Assembly: GCA_032821775.1 (NCBI GenBank)
Contig: JAVLRN010000014.1
Span: 620,001-684,000, forward strand
DNA length: 64,000 nucleotides
Reading direction: 5' to 3'
DNA from: Sanguinoderma infundibulare
Lineage: Eukaryota > Basidiomycota > Agaricomycetes > Polyporales > Polyporaceae
This document shows, one piece after another, positions 1-11,749 of this stretch; the first letter of the stretch is position 1, and each line of letters begins with the position of its first letter. The position numbers and the translations under genes were made by a program. The notes under the pieces were generated by a model. That model saw only the letters and a program-made list of their open reading frames with translations, had not been told where the DNA came from and searched no databases.

Positions 1-551
1 CCTGTCCGACCAAGCTTGCGCAGTGCGTTCCCGAGTCAGCGTTCCACTTCACGTTCGAATTTGAAAGCCCCGAGCTCCTCCTCGTTGCGTTCCACTCGCG
101 CGCGCACGGACATCATGCATGATCTGGATAATCCCGGGTCGTGCCTGGAGGCCACGGACGTCTTGCGTCTCCTCCGTGGCATGAAGAACCTCGCCCAGTA
201 TGTTGCCGACGTGCAACGACCAAGACCTTGGGCGGCCACAATTGCCTGCTGTGGTGTGAGGACGCTTGGATTCCGATGCACGTGCGCGCGGAGGCCCCGG
301 AGGAGGGGAAACCGGAGGAGTACTCGTGCCAAGTTTTCTTGCGGCGCGTTCTCCTACGGTTTTCGCGATATTTCTCCTGGGTTGCGAGACCCGTTGAAAG
401 CCTTGAAGGCCTGCCACGATTACAAAACATGCCAAAACAGAACAGTCTCTGCCTCCATTGGGAAGTCGGTCTAGGGCTTAGATGCAGCGGGCAAGTTATG
501 GGAGACGTTGCCCGAGTACTTCGAGGTGCGGAAATCAGAGTAGTTTACTAG
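1..551 (+). pseudogene. Decayed 3' part of a BTB/POZ-type gene
   Basis: The start of the gene lies left of the window. Pieces in different frames resemble the second half of the large agaricomycete BTB/POZ-like family. A segment rich in Pro and Glu (about 20-115) parallels the one at 1,600-1,720. A run ending in LEATDVLRLLRG (about 145-180) follows, and a carboxy end reads WETLPEYFEVRK before a stop near 533. No single frame spans them, and the switch after position 100 falls in a CG dinucleotide run, so this is a frameshifted remnant or has introns I could not place. The family is thought to act as adaptor proteins; no specific function can be given. Confidence 0.45.
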
Positions 552-861
552 TCCATTTACATGCATTTCGTTTTGTGATACTATGCCTGACCCACAAGTA
601 TTAATCGTCGAGATACCTTCTCTGTTGATACTAGCTCACTCCAAGTAATCGGCATAATTGCGCACTGAGATAACAAGCCCTACTCAGTGGGTTGCGCGTA
701 ACGTGTTCCTGCAGAGGCAATAATATTCAGTAAGATTGCTGACTACCGTCTTCCCCAACGCCGTGATCCGTCACTGTACTTTGCTAACGGATCATCGTGC
801 TGACAACCTAGGGATCCATCCTCCAGACACCAAAAAGACATACAAATATCCTCCCCTGATC

Positions 862-1130
862 AACGTGGTCGGTGACGGTCCCGAAGGATCTTTTGGCTTG
901 CTAACCTGTTCTACAAGCTCGACGTCAGTGTTCACGTTCATCGGTCATCATTGTAGGTGTTTATGCCGGCTCGCTTACTCGTCTTTTTCAGAGAGATGCA
1001 CTTCCACCGCCCGGGGACAATTCTGCGCTCGTGGTCGGCCTCCTCGTTGGCCTCCCAACTTCCGAATTGGCTATCATCTCATTCGCAAAGTCTATGAGGA
1101 ATCGCCGTGCACCTCGAACACACGGTAAGT
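862..1130 (+). pseudogene. BTB-type gene fragment
   Basis: The stretch resembles 1,840-2,040 and 1,220-1,320 base for base in places: a GGTGACG..GAAGG core, then a short intron-like piece leading into TTTTTCAGAGAGATGCACTT. It translates to a D-x-x-E-G-x-x-x-LL pattern typical of the BTB half of these proteins. It has no start and no extended frame. It is one of several tandem fragments of the same family at this end of the window. Confidence 0.3.
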
Positions 1131-1204
1131 GACAGAAATAATCGTAGGCTACGCGGGCCACTGACAACGTTCGTATACTAAGGCCTGATTATCGTCAAGA
1201 TTGC

Positions 1205-1766
1205 GTCTATAAGCACAGGACGCCACCAGGATCAGTACCCTTGGTGGGGATGGTAGGAGACACCGCTGAGGGGCTATCGAGTTTGCTCGTGTTCACTTAT
1301 AACCCTACGTAAGTCTTCATCCATTCATCCTCCCACCTCCGCTTATCCAGCCTTCAAACAGCGAAATAAGTGCTTTTCGCTGGGACCCGAACACACGTAT
1401 CGTGATCGCCGCCTCCATTCGCATTGCCACAAGTACCTCGTCGACGCCGGCACCCTTCGTGGATATCTTGTCCGCAAGGTCCTCGGAGACTGGCCGCTCA
1501 TCCTCAAGGGCTGGTACAAGCGAGAGGCCGATATCGGGGCGGTCAGGGTGGCGAGGTTCACCTTAGGCGTGCTTTTCTGTTCCGCCATGCCTCCCGCCCA
1601 GTGCCTTCCCGAGCCCGCGTTGGCGATCCGCTTCGCGTTCGAGTTTGGATGCCCGGCACTACTCCCCGCTGCGTTCTACCAGCTCACGCGTACGGACGTC
1701 ATGCATGATACGGATAAGCTCGCGTCCTACTCCGAATTGGACTTGCCGTACCTACAGCAAAGCTGA
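1205..1766 (+). pseudogene. BTB/POZ-type gene fragment, 5' truncated
   Basis: An upstream exon-like piece (about 1,230-1,311; GDTAEGLSSLL..TYNPT) ends at a GTAAGT donor. After a CAG acceptor near 1,362 a frame stays open to TGA at 1,766 (about 134 codons). It contains ALAIRFAFEFGCPALLPAAF near 1,620-1,680, a pattern characteristic of agaricomycete BTB-domain proteins (IRxAxxFGxPxxLPAAFY). The usual carboxy-terminal third is missing, because the frame ends soon after LASYSELDL. I read it as a truncated copy, but an active short gene cannot be excluded. Confidence 0.5.
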
Positions 1767-2296
1767 CACCACTCTATTCTGTTTGCTAACATCTTGCAGG
1801 CGGGACAGCGACACAGGGAATCAGACTTATGAAGATGCTGCCAGAGTCAACGCCGTCGGTGACGATGCTGAAGGACTTTTGTGGCTTGCTGACCTTCATT
1901 TACAACCCGTCGTCATTGGTTATTCATTATCGTTATAGGTGTTTATTCACTTGCTCCTTTTTTTTCAAAGAGATGCACTTCGGCCGCCCTACCACAACAA
2001 TTCTGCGCTGGCGGCCAGCCTCGAGCCCCACGTTTCCCCAGCTTCCACGCCTCCCCGGATTTGGGAGCTTCTCCGGCCTGAACGTTAACCTTGAATCCGA
2101 GATTGAAGTCCACGTGGATCGACACACGCATGAACCGCGTGTGGGGTGCGCACGGCATGCACAAACGGAACGGGGCAGGGGGTCTGTGGCCTCCCTTTCA
2201 TACTCGACTGTCACTTGCAACCCAACCTCCATCCCATCGTCCGGCCTAGCAAATCCCCTTCCGAACCAATCATCCTCGTCGCTATAGCGTCACACC

Positions 2297-4224
2297 ATGC
2301 ATAACATACACCTCGTTCGCGTCCGTCAGAGGGCCGATCTCTCCCTGTATCTCGAACACAAGCCGAATGCGACCACCGAGGACGACTACGTCGCGATCTC
2401 TCACGTATGGGGCACACCCGAGACGGTCGAGGACACAGTGGTGGGCGGTCACCCTGGTGCGTGAATCAGACTTGACAGAAAGCAGGATCGAGCTCACCTT
2501 CACCGGTCACCAGGGGTCGTCAAGCTGAGTCCCGGAAAGCGAGAGCCGGACATCCTTTCCATCCTCAGTCGTCCCGACATCTGCGGCTCCCACTGGTTCT
2601 GGATGGACCTATTCTGCATCGACCAAACCGAATCCGCGACGATCAGCATTGCAGATCAGCTCATGTCGATTCCCCACGTCTACAAGTCGAGCCGCTGCGT
2701 CAAAGTGCTCCTGGAGCACCCCATCTGCGCCGACTGGCATGCGTCCGTTATGGACCGCCTGCATAGCCACAACTTGCACGACGAGGACGTCTGGGGGCGA
2801 GAGTTCATGGGTCTGGAGATGGACCACAGCATGCTCTGCGGACCGCACATGGTGTGCTTCGATCCCTGGTTCAAACGGCTGTGGACGCGTCAGGAGGGTC
2901 TGTATGGGAAGGTCCTGGACATCGTCCCCCTCAACCTCATCCCATGCCCTCGCGAGCAGAATCGGTTTGATAGGGAGTACAAGAAGTGGATGTATGGCGG
3001 TTTGGGCGTGAAGTCTATGGCGGTCATTCAGTTCCTGCACGATAAACTCGCGTATCATGGCGTAGGGGACTTGATCAATCCCATGGATCCCGGAAAACCA
3101 TATGTCGACCTTGTCTACAGGTGCGTCCGGTAGCAGAACATTCCTGTTCTCCAGTTGGGTTGACGAACTGTGACATGGGTAGGCGCCACCTTGACATGGC
3201 AACGTACGGCGGCGAAGACGGTCCTGCTGCTACGTACGAGCCACTTTGGTCGGCATGGAAAAGCGGACGGATGACCACCAAACGTCGTGACTATGTCCTG
3301 GCTGTTTTCCCCGACCTAAATGGCTACACTCCTCCCGATATGCGCACGATGACGTTTGCGGAACTGGTGACGAATGCACTCACTCAGGCTCCAATTCAAC
3401 AACATTATCGCATCGTACCGAAAGTCCTCGCTGGCATGATCAAGGACTCGGCGGCGATGTCTCTGACGGAGAGCATAGCGCTGTGGATCGTGGAGGAGCC
3501 GAACGATGTCACCGACGCGTATGACACCTTCAGGGTCATGTCACTACCATGGTGCCCCATCGAATCAGCCAAAACGGAAAGACTGTACTCCGTGTGCTGG
3601 CCGGTCACTGTCGAGGTTGGAGAACTCGGCCGTGCGGAGGTGCCGCGCATCCTGGACCTGTGTAAGGAGACGATGGACTTCAATAGGCAGAGGGACCTTC
3701 TCCCTTCATCTGACCCATTCATGGGAATGTCGAGGGATCAGATGCGCACGGAGCAGGGGCGCGTCCTGGAGTACCTTTGGACAAACTTCCTCTGGTTTGA
3801 TAGACTAGCCGCACTCAGGCAGGAGACGGGACAAATGGGGAACTTTGACGATGCCAGTGACGTCCCGGAGGCTGTTTTCGCGGAGGGACTTCGGCGATTC
3901 CTCGTCTTCCTGATTTGTGGAACGTCTCTACCCACAGCAGATGTCATCCTTCGCCATGCCTCGCCTTGTGTCCTCTCGACGCCTGTCGGCAAACTTCTCG
4001 CTGTGGTTCACCTGCAAGAGGGTGAAGCGCGTCGTCAAACGCCGCAGGTGGTTGAGCTGCTTGTATCACCATTGTCCCCCTATCAAGGTTTCCTGGTCGC
4101 GTCGCAGACCAGGACAGGTACCACCACCGTGATTGGGAGGACAGTTGTGCCGTTGAGGACATTTGTGCGCGCCATATCCGAGGATGAAGAGGCGCGAGGA
4201 GGCTTGTGGGAGGTATCGGACTGA
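2297..4224 (+). CDS. HET-domain protein, copy 1 (outer, left arm)
   Basis: Three exons: 2,297-2,456, 2,514-3,120 and 3,183-4,224. The introns are GTGCGT..CAG (57 nt) and GTGCGT..TAG (62 nt). The joined frame gives 602 residues. Near residue 37 it has the HET-domain signature DYVAISHVWG, followed by WFWMDLFCIDQTE and the Q-L-M-x-x-x-H-V-Y-K block. This domain controls heterokaryon incompatibility in filamentous fungi: recognition of non-self at hyphal fusion triggers cell death. The carboxy-terminal half matches only the three paralogues in this window. The start follows CACACC at the first ATG, conserved in all four copies. A true partner or allelic role is inference. Confidence 0.85.
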
Positions 4225-4500
4225 TGCACTGCATCGAGGTTTATGGCATTGCTCCTTATATCTTCAAGTTTGTGGGCAGGTTATCTTCCGGTATAACGAT
4301 GCCGTCTTGCCCTCCCTGAACCCCATCTTCCTCAATACGCCACCTTCTCGACCAGCCATAGCAGTCCACACAGTAGTAGCCCGATGCCTAGCTTCGCGCG
4401 ATTCAAGTGTTCCTCCGTGACCTCCTTATCGAGCATACCACGATGTACATGACAATAAATGACGAATGGTTTCAATACTAGTGATCAACACGTACAAGCA
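4225..4500 (+). repeat. 3' flank carried with every HET copy
   Basis: A ~250-bp tail, including the minus-strand motif TCGATAAGGAGGTCACGGAGG, follows the stop codon of this HET gene. It recurs after the HET copies at 11,400-11,600, 44,255-44,500 and 51,430-51,690, and degenerately at 38,520-38,720. The HET genes were therefore copied with their downstream DNA. No gene is recognisable in it. Confidence 0.7.
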
Positions 4501-4748
4501 TGATGGACTGAAGGGCATATCTCGACGTGCCTGATGTTGAACCGCTCTTGAGGATGTCGCCCACTGGCACTGTTGTCTTGTTGCTAGTTGTTGAATGCGA
4601 AAAGAGAGACCACCGCGAGCGGAAGACTGCATACATATTGAGCAGCAAGATCTTCGTCTCGTCAGACTTGTCAGACAGGATGCAGGCCATTCTGTGAAAA
4701 AACAGAGGGTGGTGTAGGGGCCCATCTAGCATGCGACCCCGGACCGCG

Positions 4749-6112
4749 TCAGAAGAGGGCCACGGCGCCGCGCCTAGGCGAGATGAGCACCACGACCTTG
4801 CTGTACTCGAGCTGGTCGGCATCGCTACTTGTGACAATTCGCCTCGTCTGTGTCCCTCTCGATCCCAAGTAGCTTCTTCATGTTCGTCGACAAGAGCGCG
4901 ATCGCCTGCGCCGTCGATATCGCTCCGCCCGCGTCTAGTACAACCTGCGCGTCGTACATGTATATCAGTCCGGACAAAGTGCATGAGGGAAGGCACGCAC
5001 CCTGCTGATGTCGAACCGGGTATTCCGCGCCTTGTCCGCATCACGCGTGCCCAGACCGGCGGTGACGCTGTGCGCGAGCAGCATGCCGATCTGGCTGTGC
5101 ACCGACAGCGGCGGGCCTGGGAGTCTACACGGCGAATGCGAATTCAGCGCTTTCGACTCGCGCAACTGCAACTGCAAGATGGGACTCACATCCTCCGCGT
5201 CTCCCACTCCTTCGGGAATGGGCGCGCCTCCTTGAACAGCACGCTCACGCACGCCGCGCCCAGTTCCGGAACGAGGAGATGCACCGCGATCGGACTATTC
5301 ACTTTCAGCCCTTCCTCGCCCGATGCCGGCGTGCCCTCAACCTCCCGCTTCAGCTCGAGGACTGTCGCGATGATGTCCATGCTCTCCGCCTCGACGACGA
5401 GTGCTGCCTCTCCCCGTCTGATCCTGGCGAACCACGCCCCGAGCTCGCTTTCCGTCTCATTTGCGCTGAGGAGCAGGTGGTGAAGAGTGGCCTGGTCAAA
5501 TACGCTGTCATAGTGTGGTCCAAAAAGGCGACAGTGGGTGGGTGTATCGCGTCCAGGCCCGGGCGCAGTGCCCTATATTCAACGGCCCACAGCGCGGACA
5601 CGCGAAGGCGAGACGTGGTGATTGATACACCACGGTCGCCTACTTCTCTGCCAGGCACACGCCTTCGATCAATCAATAACGACAATTTTAGATGGCGCAC
5701 CGTCTGCCGCTTCCCCCTATGCCTCAAATCGTCATCGGGCTACGTCTTGCACCATAACGTGCCGCAGAGTTTGCTCGAGTTGGCACTGGACGTCTTGTGG
5801 ACTGTGTACAGCTTGCGGGCGAGCCTGAAAAACGTTCTAGTCGATGGTAACGCAAGACTGGCGCTGCTCCGAGTACGAAAATGATGTTGGGCACTTGGGT
5901 GTCAACATGCACGTGGGCGATCCGCGTGCTCGCGCTGCGACATGTACAGCCCCTACACTCTGGACGATGGCGCCTTGGGCGAGCTTGTGGGGGGACCTGA
6001 GCACGAAGGCGGCGCTGAGGTCCGAGAGGAACCCGCCGGTTGCAGTTTGGGCGGCGACGACGCCGGTGGTGACCCCCGCGCGGTATGCGACGCCCTATCG
6101 TACCTCGTTTTC
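4749..6112 (-). pseudogene. Amidohydrolase (CE9-like) remnant, left copy
   Basis: On the minus strand the stretch opens with an AYRAGVTTGVV block, then SAAFVLRSPHKLAQGA, and closes with DIIATVLELKREVE, LPGPPLSVHSQIG and VVVLISPR. This is the second half of the fungal metal-dependent amidohydrolases with a composite domain, also listed as carbohydrate esterase family 9. The amino-terminal half with the metal-binding HxH is absent. The left copy is frameshifted near 4,830, where the mirror copy reads EAELVTTSDGD. It lies directly beyond the stop of the nitronate monooxygenase, so the truncation predates the duplication. No activity is expected. Confidence 0.65.
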
Positions 6113-6313
6113 AGTGTTCTTTTTCGGTCGAGAGCGCTGGTAGAGAGGAAGACATACTATGTGTGCTACTGTGAACTGCAGCCCGTCCACCGTGCGAACG
6201 ACCGCCCCGCGGCCCCCTGCGATGCTCGGGACGGCTTTGCTGAGGGCGTCGGGCCCATGACCAATCCAGAAAGAGAGCGAGTAGTACATCCCACATTAGA
6301 ACATAATTACCGC

Positions 6314-7722
6314 CTATAGCTTAGCCTTCGCCGACACCGACACCTTCGCCGCGTTCGGATGCAGGATGCGCGCGGCGTCGTTCATCATCGTCTCCACGAT
6401 CGTCTTCGCGGGCAGGACCTCGTTGATGAGCGCCGAGACGCGCCCGATGAGCAACGCGCGCTCCTGGAGCGACTTCCCGGGGTGCCGCTCCCAGTCGTGG
6501 TCGACGGGGGCGATGCCCTTCGATGTGAGCTCCTTGATCTCTGCCTGCCGATTATTATTCCTATCCATCGCACTCTGCATCAGACCTCTTCGCACAGGCG
6601 AGTGCACAGCAGGGGAGAACGTACCAGTCATCGATGTACGGCGTCCTCCGTACCCGAAGCGGACGGCCGGTGTAAATGAACGTCGTCACCGCGTCCTCGT
6701 ACCCCGCACTCAGAATCGCCTCCTTGTGCGCCTTGGGTGCGGCCGCCTCTGTGCTCGCGACGAAGCGTGTGCCGACCCAGACGGCCTGGGCGCCCCAGGA
6801 AAGGTTGGCGGCGAGGGAGCGGCCGTCGTACACGGCGCCGGCGCCGATGACGCAAATAGGCTTGCCGTTGAGCGAGGACGTGCGGCCCTTGCAGATGTCG
6901 ACGCAGGCGGGGATGAGGATCGAGGCAGGGATGTTGCCCGTGTGGCCGCCGCCCTCGCCGGCCTGGGGGCAGATGAGGTTGCAGCCGGCCTCGAGCGCCT
7001 TCTCGACGTGCTTCTGGTGGCCTACCATCTACATGGACGCAAGTGATGTGTATTTAGATGAGACGAACAAACGGTTGGCTGCATGGGGATGAGAGGGAGG
7101 CGTACGTTCATGACGGGGATACCTGCTTGGTGAAGCTTGTCGACGGCCCAGTTTGGAGGCACGCCGATGGCGCAGACGAAGAGGGAGGCCTTCTCGTCAA
7201 TGATCACGTCGATCAGTTCCGGAAGCTGGCCCTTGGTGTAGTCATACTGTGGGCGCAAGGGTGGGCGATCGTGATCGTGAGCGAACGACGCGATCACCAA
7301 TACTCAACCCCGGACTCACGTTCGTCTTGCGTGCGTTACCACCGACCTGGGGGATGAGCAGATCGACGCCGAAGGGGAGGGTCTTGTCCACAAGGTCATC
7401 CTTAATCGCCTTGATCTATAACATGGGGTGCGCAAGTCAGGAAGAACGCTCGAGTGAGCCGATTGCTTTGGTGGAAGATGCCAATACTGCGTACCTGCTG
7501 CCGGAGGATCTCGGGGGTATAGCCGGCACCAGCAATGACACCGAGGCCCCCAGCGTTTGATACGACAGCCACCAACTCGGGGCCTGCAACACTCATACCT
7601 GCAACCGAGGAGAGCAGTCAGAGAACGTGGTTCGTCGTGAGGACACGGGGTGTCATGCCTGCGAGCAGGATAGGGTGTTTGATACCGAACAGCTCGGTGA
7701 CGGGAGTGGTGATAGCGGCCAT
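6314..7722 (-). CDS. Nitronate monooxygenase (intact left copy)
   Basis: Six exons on the minus strand: 7,647-7,722, 7,495-7,598, 7,320-7,415, 7,106-7,246, 6,625-7,028 and 6,314-6,572. Joined they give 359 residues. The order of motifs is that of FMN-dependent nitronate monooxygenase (2-nitropropane dioxygenase): HPILLAGM at the start, SNAGGLGVIAGAGY, the QAGEGGGHTG flavin loop in exon 5, GAQAVWVGTRF, and a charged tail with RQAEIKELTSKG. The enzyme oxidises alkyl nitronates to carbonyl compounds and nitrite and is probably cytosolic. Intron 1 has a weak GTGTCC donor, and the last acceptor (GCAGAG) was chosen to hold the frame, so those two joints are least certain. Confidence 0.85.
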
Positions 7723-8480
7723 GCTGTCAAGGACGTCGGGGGCAGAGACGAGGGAAGGAGGAGAGGGATTTATGAAGCGTGAGGAAGACAACCTCTGTGC
7801 GGATCGGGTTCGGCATTGCAGGCACTTCCAATTACCGGCCTGTGAACACTGAATCCAGATCAGATCCAGAAAGTACGTGAATCCGTGAATCCAACATTGC
7901 CAGGCGACATCCAAACATAGACGCGCATCGGCTGGAGTCCAGATGACGTGGGCCTCCGTAAGGCGTACTTTGTTAAGGCCCTTGGGTTTCTTGAGTCAAA
8001 TGGCGAGGAGTTCCTGTCATTATGGGCCGGCGATGGTCTAGCTTGCCAGTGGAGAGAGGAAGCGTTCGCCAATGCGGCAAAAGGAACAGAGGTCAGGAAG
8101 CTAGAGAAGCATAAGACGAGATGGGCATGATAACGACGCAACTTGGGTATGTGGGTGAATAATGCAAGGCAATTGGAAACGGAACTGCTCGTCGCGAGAT
8201 ACAAAGTTGGACAGGATAGTAAGGAAGACATCATCTGCAGAACTGTCGGTTCCGGGAAAGATGAGGAACGGGAGAAGGGTAAGGACGTACACGCCTTGTT
8301 TTGCGATACCCTCCCTAGTAGCCACCATATTCCTTAGGCATGCAACGCAAAGGTTGGTAGAATTTGTGACTATTTGCCGTCCTACAGTCAGCGCAGAGGA
8401 CGGCCGGAGCAGGAACAAGGTTCGAGCGGCGATGGGTCGGGTTTGAGGTAGGGCGCTGTTTCGCTTGAAGGTCTTCTGCC
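7723..8480. other. Upstream region of the nitronate monooxygenase
   Basis: About 750 bp on the 5' side of the minus-strand gene, mirrored at 47,300-48,059 with very few differences. Several short open frames occur on both strands (for example plus-strand 7,948-8,130, 60 codons, unchanged in the mirror). None resembles a known family, and the arms are too alike for conservation to prove coding. It presumably contains the promoter. Confidence 0.4.
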
Positions 8481-8819
8481 TTGCAGAGGGCGGAGCATGT
8501 GGTAAATTTGTGTAAGGGGTCAGAAAGCAGAGCAAGGGGAAGCAAGGAGTCGCTTGAGATGAAGGCTGGTCGTGCAGGTTCGGTTGGCCCGGGTGACTCG
8601 GACCGATTTGATCGGAGAGCTTATCTGGGTGGCTGCTCCTCAACGACAATCTTCCTCCGACTCGCCACCGCAGTCGCCCACTCGCTCGCAACAGACACAT
8701 CTTCAGCTAATGTCACGATCCTCACGGACGTCCTGGACTGGGAACGTCACCGCTACTATACTTCTTCTATCGCCAATCCGAATTATCCTCGCAGCCAAAG
8801 TGTCGTCAACTGGTGTCAG

Positions 8820-9110
8820 TGACCCCGCCGACTCCGAGTCCAGATTTCGAACTTGTCGCCGCGCCAGGACAGCTGTATGACGGCATACCCTTGGTGGATA
8901 TGACAGGAGACAGTGGCCTTCGCCGAGTATGGGTGAAATATACTGATGGATTGCTTACACCGACCAATTTCAACGAATCGATGTAGACCAACTGAAGTTC
9001 TGTCTGCCTTGCTCGGATTTATTTGCAGTAATTCGTACATCTTCATCCATCCATGCTCTCACCTCCGCCTACCTGACTTCTACACAGCGCATTAAGAGTA
9101 CGTTGCTAGG
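8820..9110 (+). pseudogene. BTB-type remnant, left copy
   Basis: The mirror of 46,760-46,975. It contains PTPSPDFELVAAPGQLYDG in shifted frames, then IPLVDMTGD, and a short intron-like segment ending TACACAGCGCATTAAGAG that parallels 1,300-1,375. The left copy carries an insertion after GACAGTGG that destroys the reading frame seen in the right arm. Short and degenerate; family placement is by resemblance only. Confidence 0.35.
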
Positions 9111-9390
9111 ATCCGGATGCACCCATCGTACAATAGCATAAACACAGACGACCTTCTTCGGTCAGGAACCAATCAATCTTTTCCGACCTACAGCCTCTCG
9201 AGTGCACCTCGCCGTCTCCGCAGACGGGCGCCCTAGCGGACGTGCGCTTGAAGCACAGCCCGTACTGAACACGCGTTCGCCACGGCCCTTCTACTACCAT
9301 CATCTGCCCTCGGGTCACAACACATCCCATCGAGTTCGCCGAGCCAATCTCCTTTCGATCCAATCGTCCTCGTCACTATATTGTCACACC

Positions 9391-11323
9391 ATGCGCAGCA
9401 TATACCTCGTTCGTGTCAGCCAGAGGACAGATCAGTCCCTGTATCTCGAACACAAGCCGAACGCGACCACCGACGACGATTACATCGCGATCTCTCACGT
9501 ATGGGGCACTCCGGAGACGGTCAAGGACACAGTGGTTGACGGTCACCCTGGTGCGTCAATCAGACTTCACAGAAAGCAGGATCGAGCTCACCGTCCGGCC
9601 TTCACCGGTCACCAGGGGTCGTCAAGCTGAGTCCCGTAAAACGAGACATCCTCTCCATCCTCAGCCGTCCCGACATCTGCGGCTCAGACTGGTTCTGGAT
9701 GGACCTCTTCTGCATCGACCAGACCGAATCCGCCACGATCAGCATCGCAGACCAGCTCATGTCGATCCCCCACGTCTACAAGTCGAGCCGGTGCGTCAAA
9801 GTGCTCCTGGAGCACCCCATCTGCGCCGACTGGCAAGCGACCGTTATGGACCTCCTGAACAGCAACGACTGGGACAACGAGGACATCATGGAGAAGCAGG
9901 TCGCCCTCAAGGGGGTGCGGCACAGCCAGCTCTGCGGGCCGCACATGGTGTGCTTCGATCCCTGGTTCGAACGGCTGTGGACGCGTCAGGAGGGTCTGTA
10001 TGGGAAGGTCCTGGACATCGTCCCCCTCAACCTCATCCCATGCCCTCGCGAGCAGAATCAGTTGGATGTGGCGTGGAAGGCGTGGATGCTTGACTTTTTT
10101 ATCGGGAAGAATGCAGCCGCCACTCTGTTCCTGCACGATAAATGTACGTATACGGGCCTCGCCGTCCCCACGCTCGATGGGTTATATGTGGACCTTATGT
10201 ACCGGTGCGTCCGTCAGCAGAATGTTCTTGTCCTCAAATTGTACTAACAAACTGTGACATGGGTAGCCATCACGTCGACATGGCGAAGTACGGAGGCCGA
10301 AACCATCCTGCTGCTACATACGATCCACTTGGATCGGCATGGAAAAGCGGACGGACGACGACCAAACCCCGCGACTACGTCCTGGCTGTTTTCCCCGACC
10401 TAGATGGCTACATCCCTCCCCCCGATATGCGCAAAATGACGTTCGCGGAACTGGTGAAGAATGCATTCAGTCAGGCTCCCGTTCGACAACGTTATCGCAT
10501 CGTACCGAAGGTCCTCGCTGGCATGATGAACCGCTCGGCGGCGATGTCCTCGACGAAGAGCATGGCGCTGTGGATCTTCAAGGAGCCGAAGAACGTCGCC
10601 GAGGCATATGACAGCTTTATGGTCATCCCACTAGCACTGGGGCCCATCGGATCAGCTGCAAACTTAGCTAACACCCACTGCGTGTGCAGGCAAATCACGG
10701 TCGAGGATGTACAACTCGGTCGCGGGGAGGTACCGCGCCTCATCAAGCTTTGTATGGAGACGATGGACTGTCACGTTCAGCAGTTGTTGAGCTATGCATA
10801 TGATCCATGTATGGGAATGCCGAGGGACCAAGTGCGCACGGAGCGGGGGCGCGTGCAAGGGTACCTTTGGAGAAATCTACTGTGGCCCAATGCAGGAGGC
10901 ACCGCCACGCAGGAGCAGGCACATTTGTGGGAGTACGCTGAAGGTGTAAAGGACGTTCCGGAGGCCGTTTTCGGGGAGGAGCTTCGGCGATTCCTTGTTG
11001 CCATGATATGCGGAACGTCTCTCACCACGGCAGATGTCATCCTTCGCCATGCCTCGCCTTGTGTCCTCTCTACACCTGTCGGCAAAATTCTCGCTGTGGT
11101 TCGCCTAGAAGAGGGTGAAGCACATCGTCAAACACCGCAGTTGCTTGCGCTGGCTCGATCACCATTGTACGTCTTTCACGGTTTCCTGGTCGCGGCGCAG
11201 ACTAGGACAGATACCGTCGCCGTGATTGGGAGGACTATCGTCCCGTCGGAGACATTTGCGAAGGCCATACACTCGCAGGGAGTGGCACTGGGGCAAGGAA
11301 CCGTTCCGGAGGCATCGCGTTGA
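9391..11323 (+). CDS. HET-domain protein, copy 2 (inner, left arm)
   Basis: Three exons: 9,391-9,550, 9,616-10,204 and 10,267-11,323. The introns are GTGCGT..CAG (65 nt) and GTGCGT..TAG (62 nt), and the product has 601 residues. HET-domain blocks are intact: DDYIAISHVWGTPETVKD near residue 30, WFWMDLFCIDQTESAT near 68-83 and SIPHVYKSS. The protein is a close paralogue of copy 1 and nearly the same as its mirror, copy 3. By eye, exon 3 of copies 2 and 3 differs at about 15 residues of 351. The reading frame is fully open, so the gene may be functional in heterokaryon incompatibility. No NACHT, ankyrin or WD40 module follows the HET domain. Confidence 0.85.
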
Positions 11324-11749
11324 CGTACATCGAGGTTTGCATTACTGCTTATATCTTCAAGTTTGTGGGCAGCTTATCTTACGATATAACGATGCCAATA
11401 CCCCTCAGACCCGAACACAGTCTTGCCCTCCCTAAACACCATCTCCCTCAATCCGCCACCTTCTCGACCAGCCACAGCAGTCCACACAGTAGTAGCCCGA
11501 TGCCTATCTTCGCGCGATTCAAGTGTTCCTCCGTGACCTCCTTATCGAGCATACCACGATGTGCATGACAATAAACGACGAATGGTTTCAGTACTAGTGA
11601 TCGACACAAAAGAGCGTGATGGAAGTTTGAACTGACGGGAAGGTCTTGGCGACAAGTTTTCCGTAAGGATGTGCGTGATCTTGAACCGCTCATGAGGATA
11701 TCGTCCACTGGCACTGTGGTCTTGTTGCTAGAACTTGAATGCAACGAGG

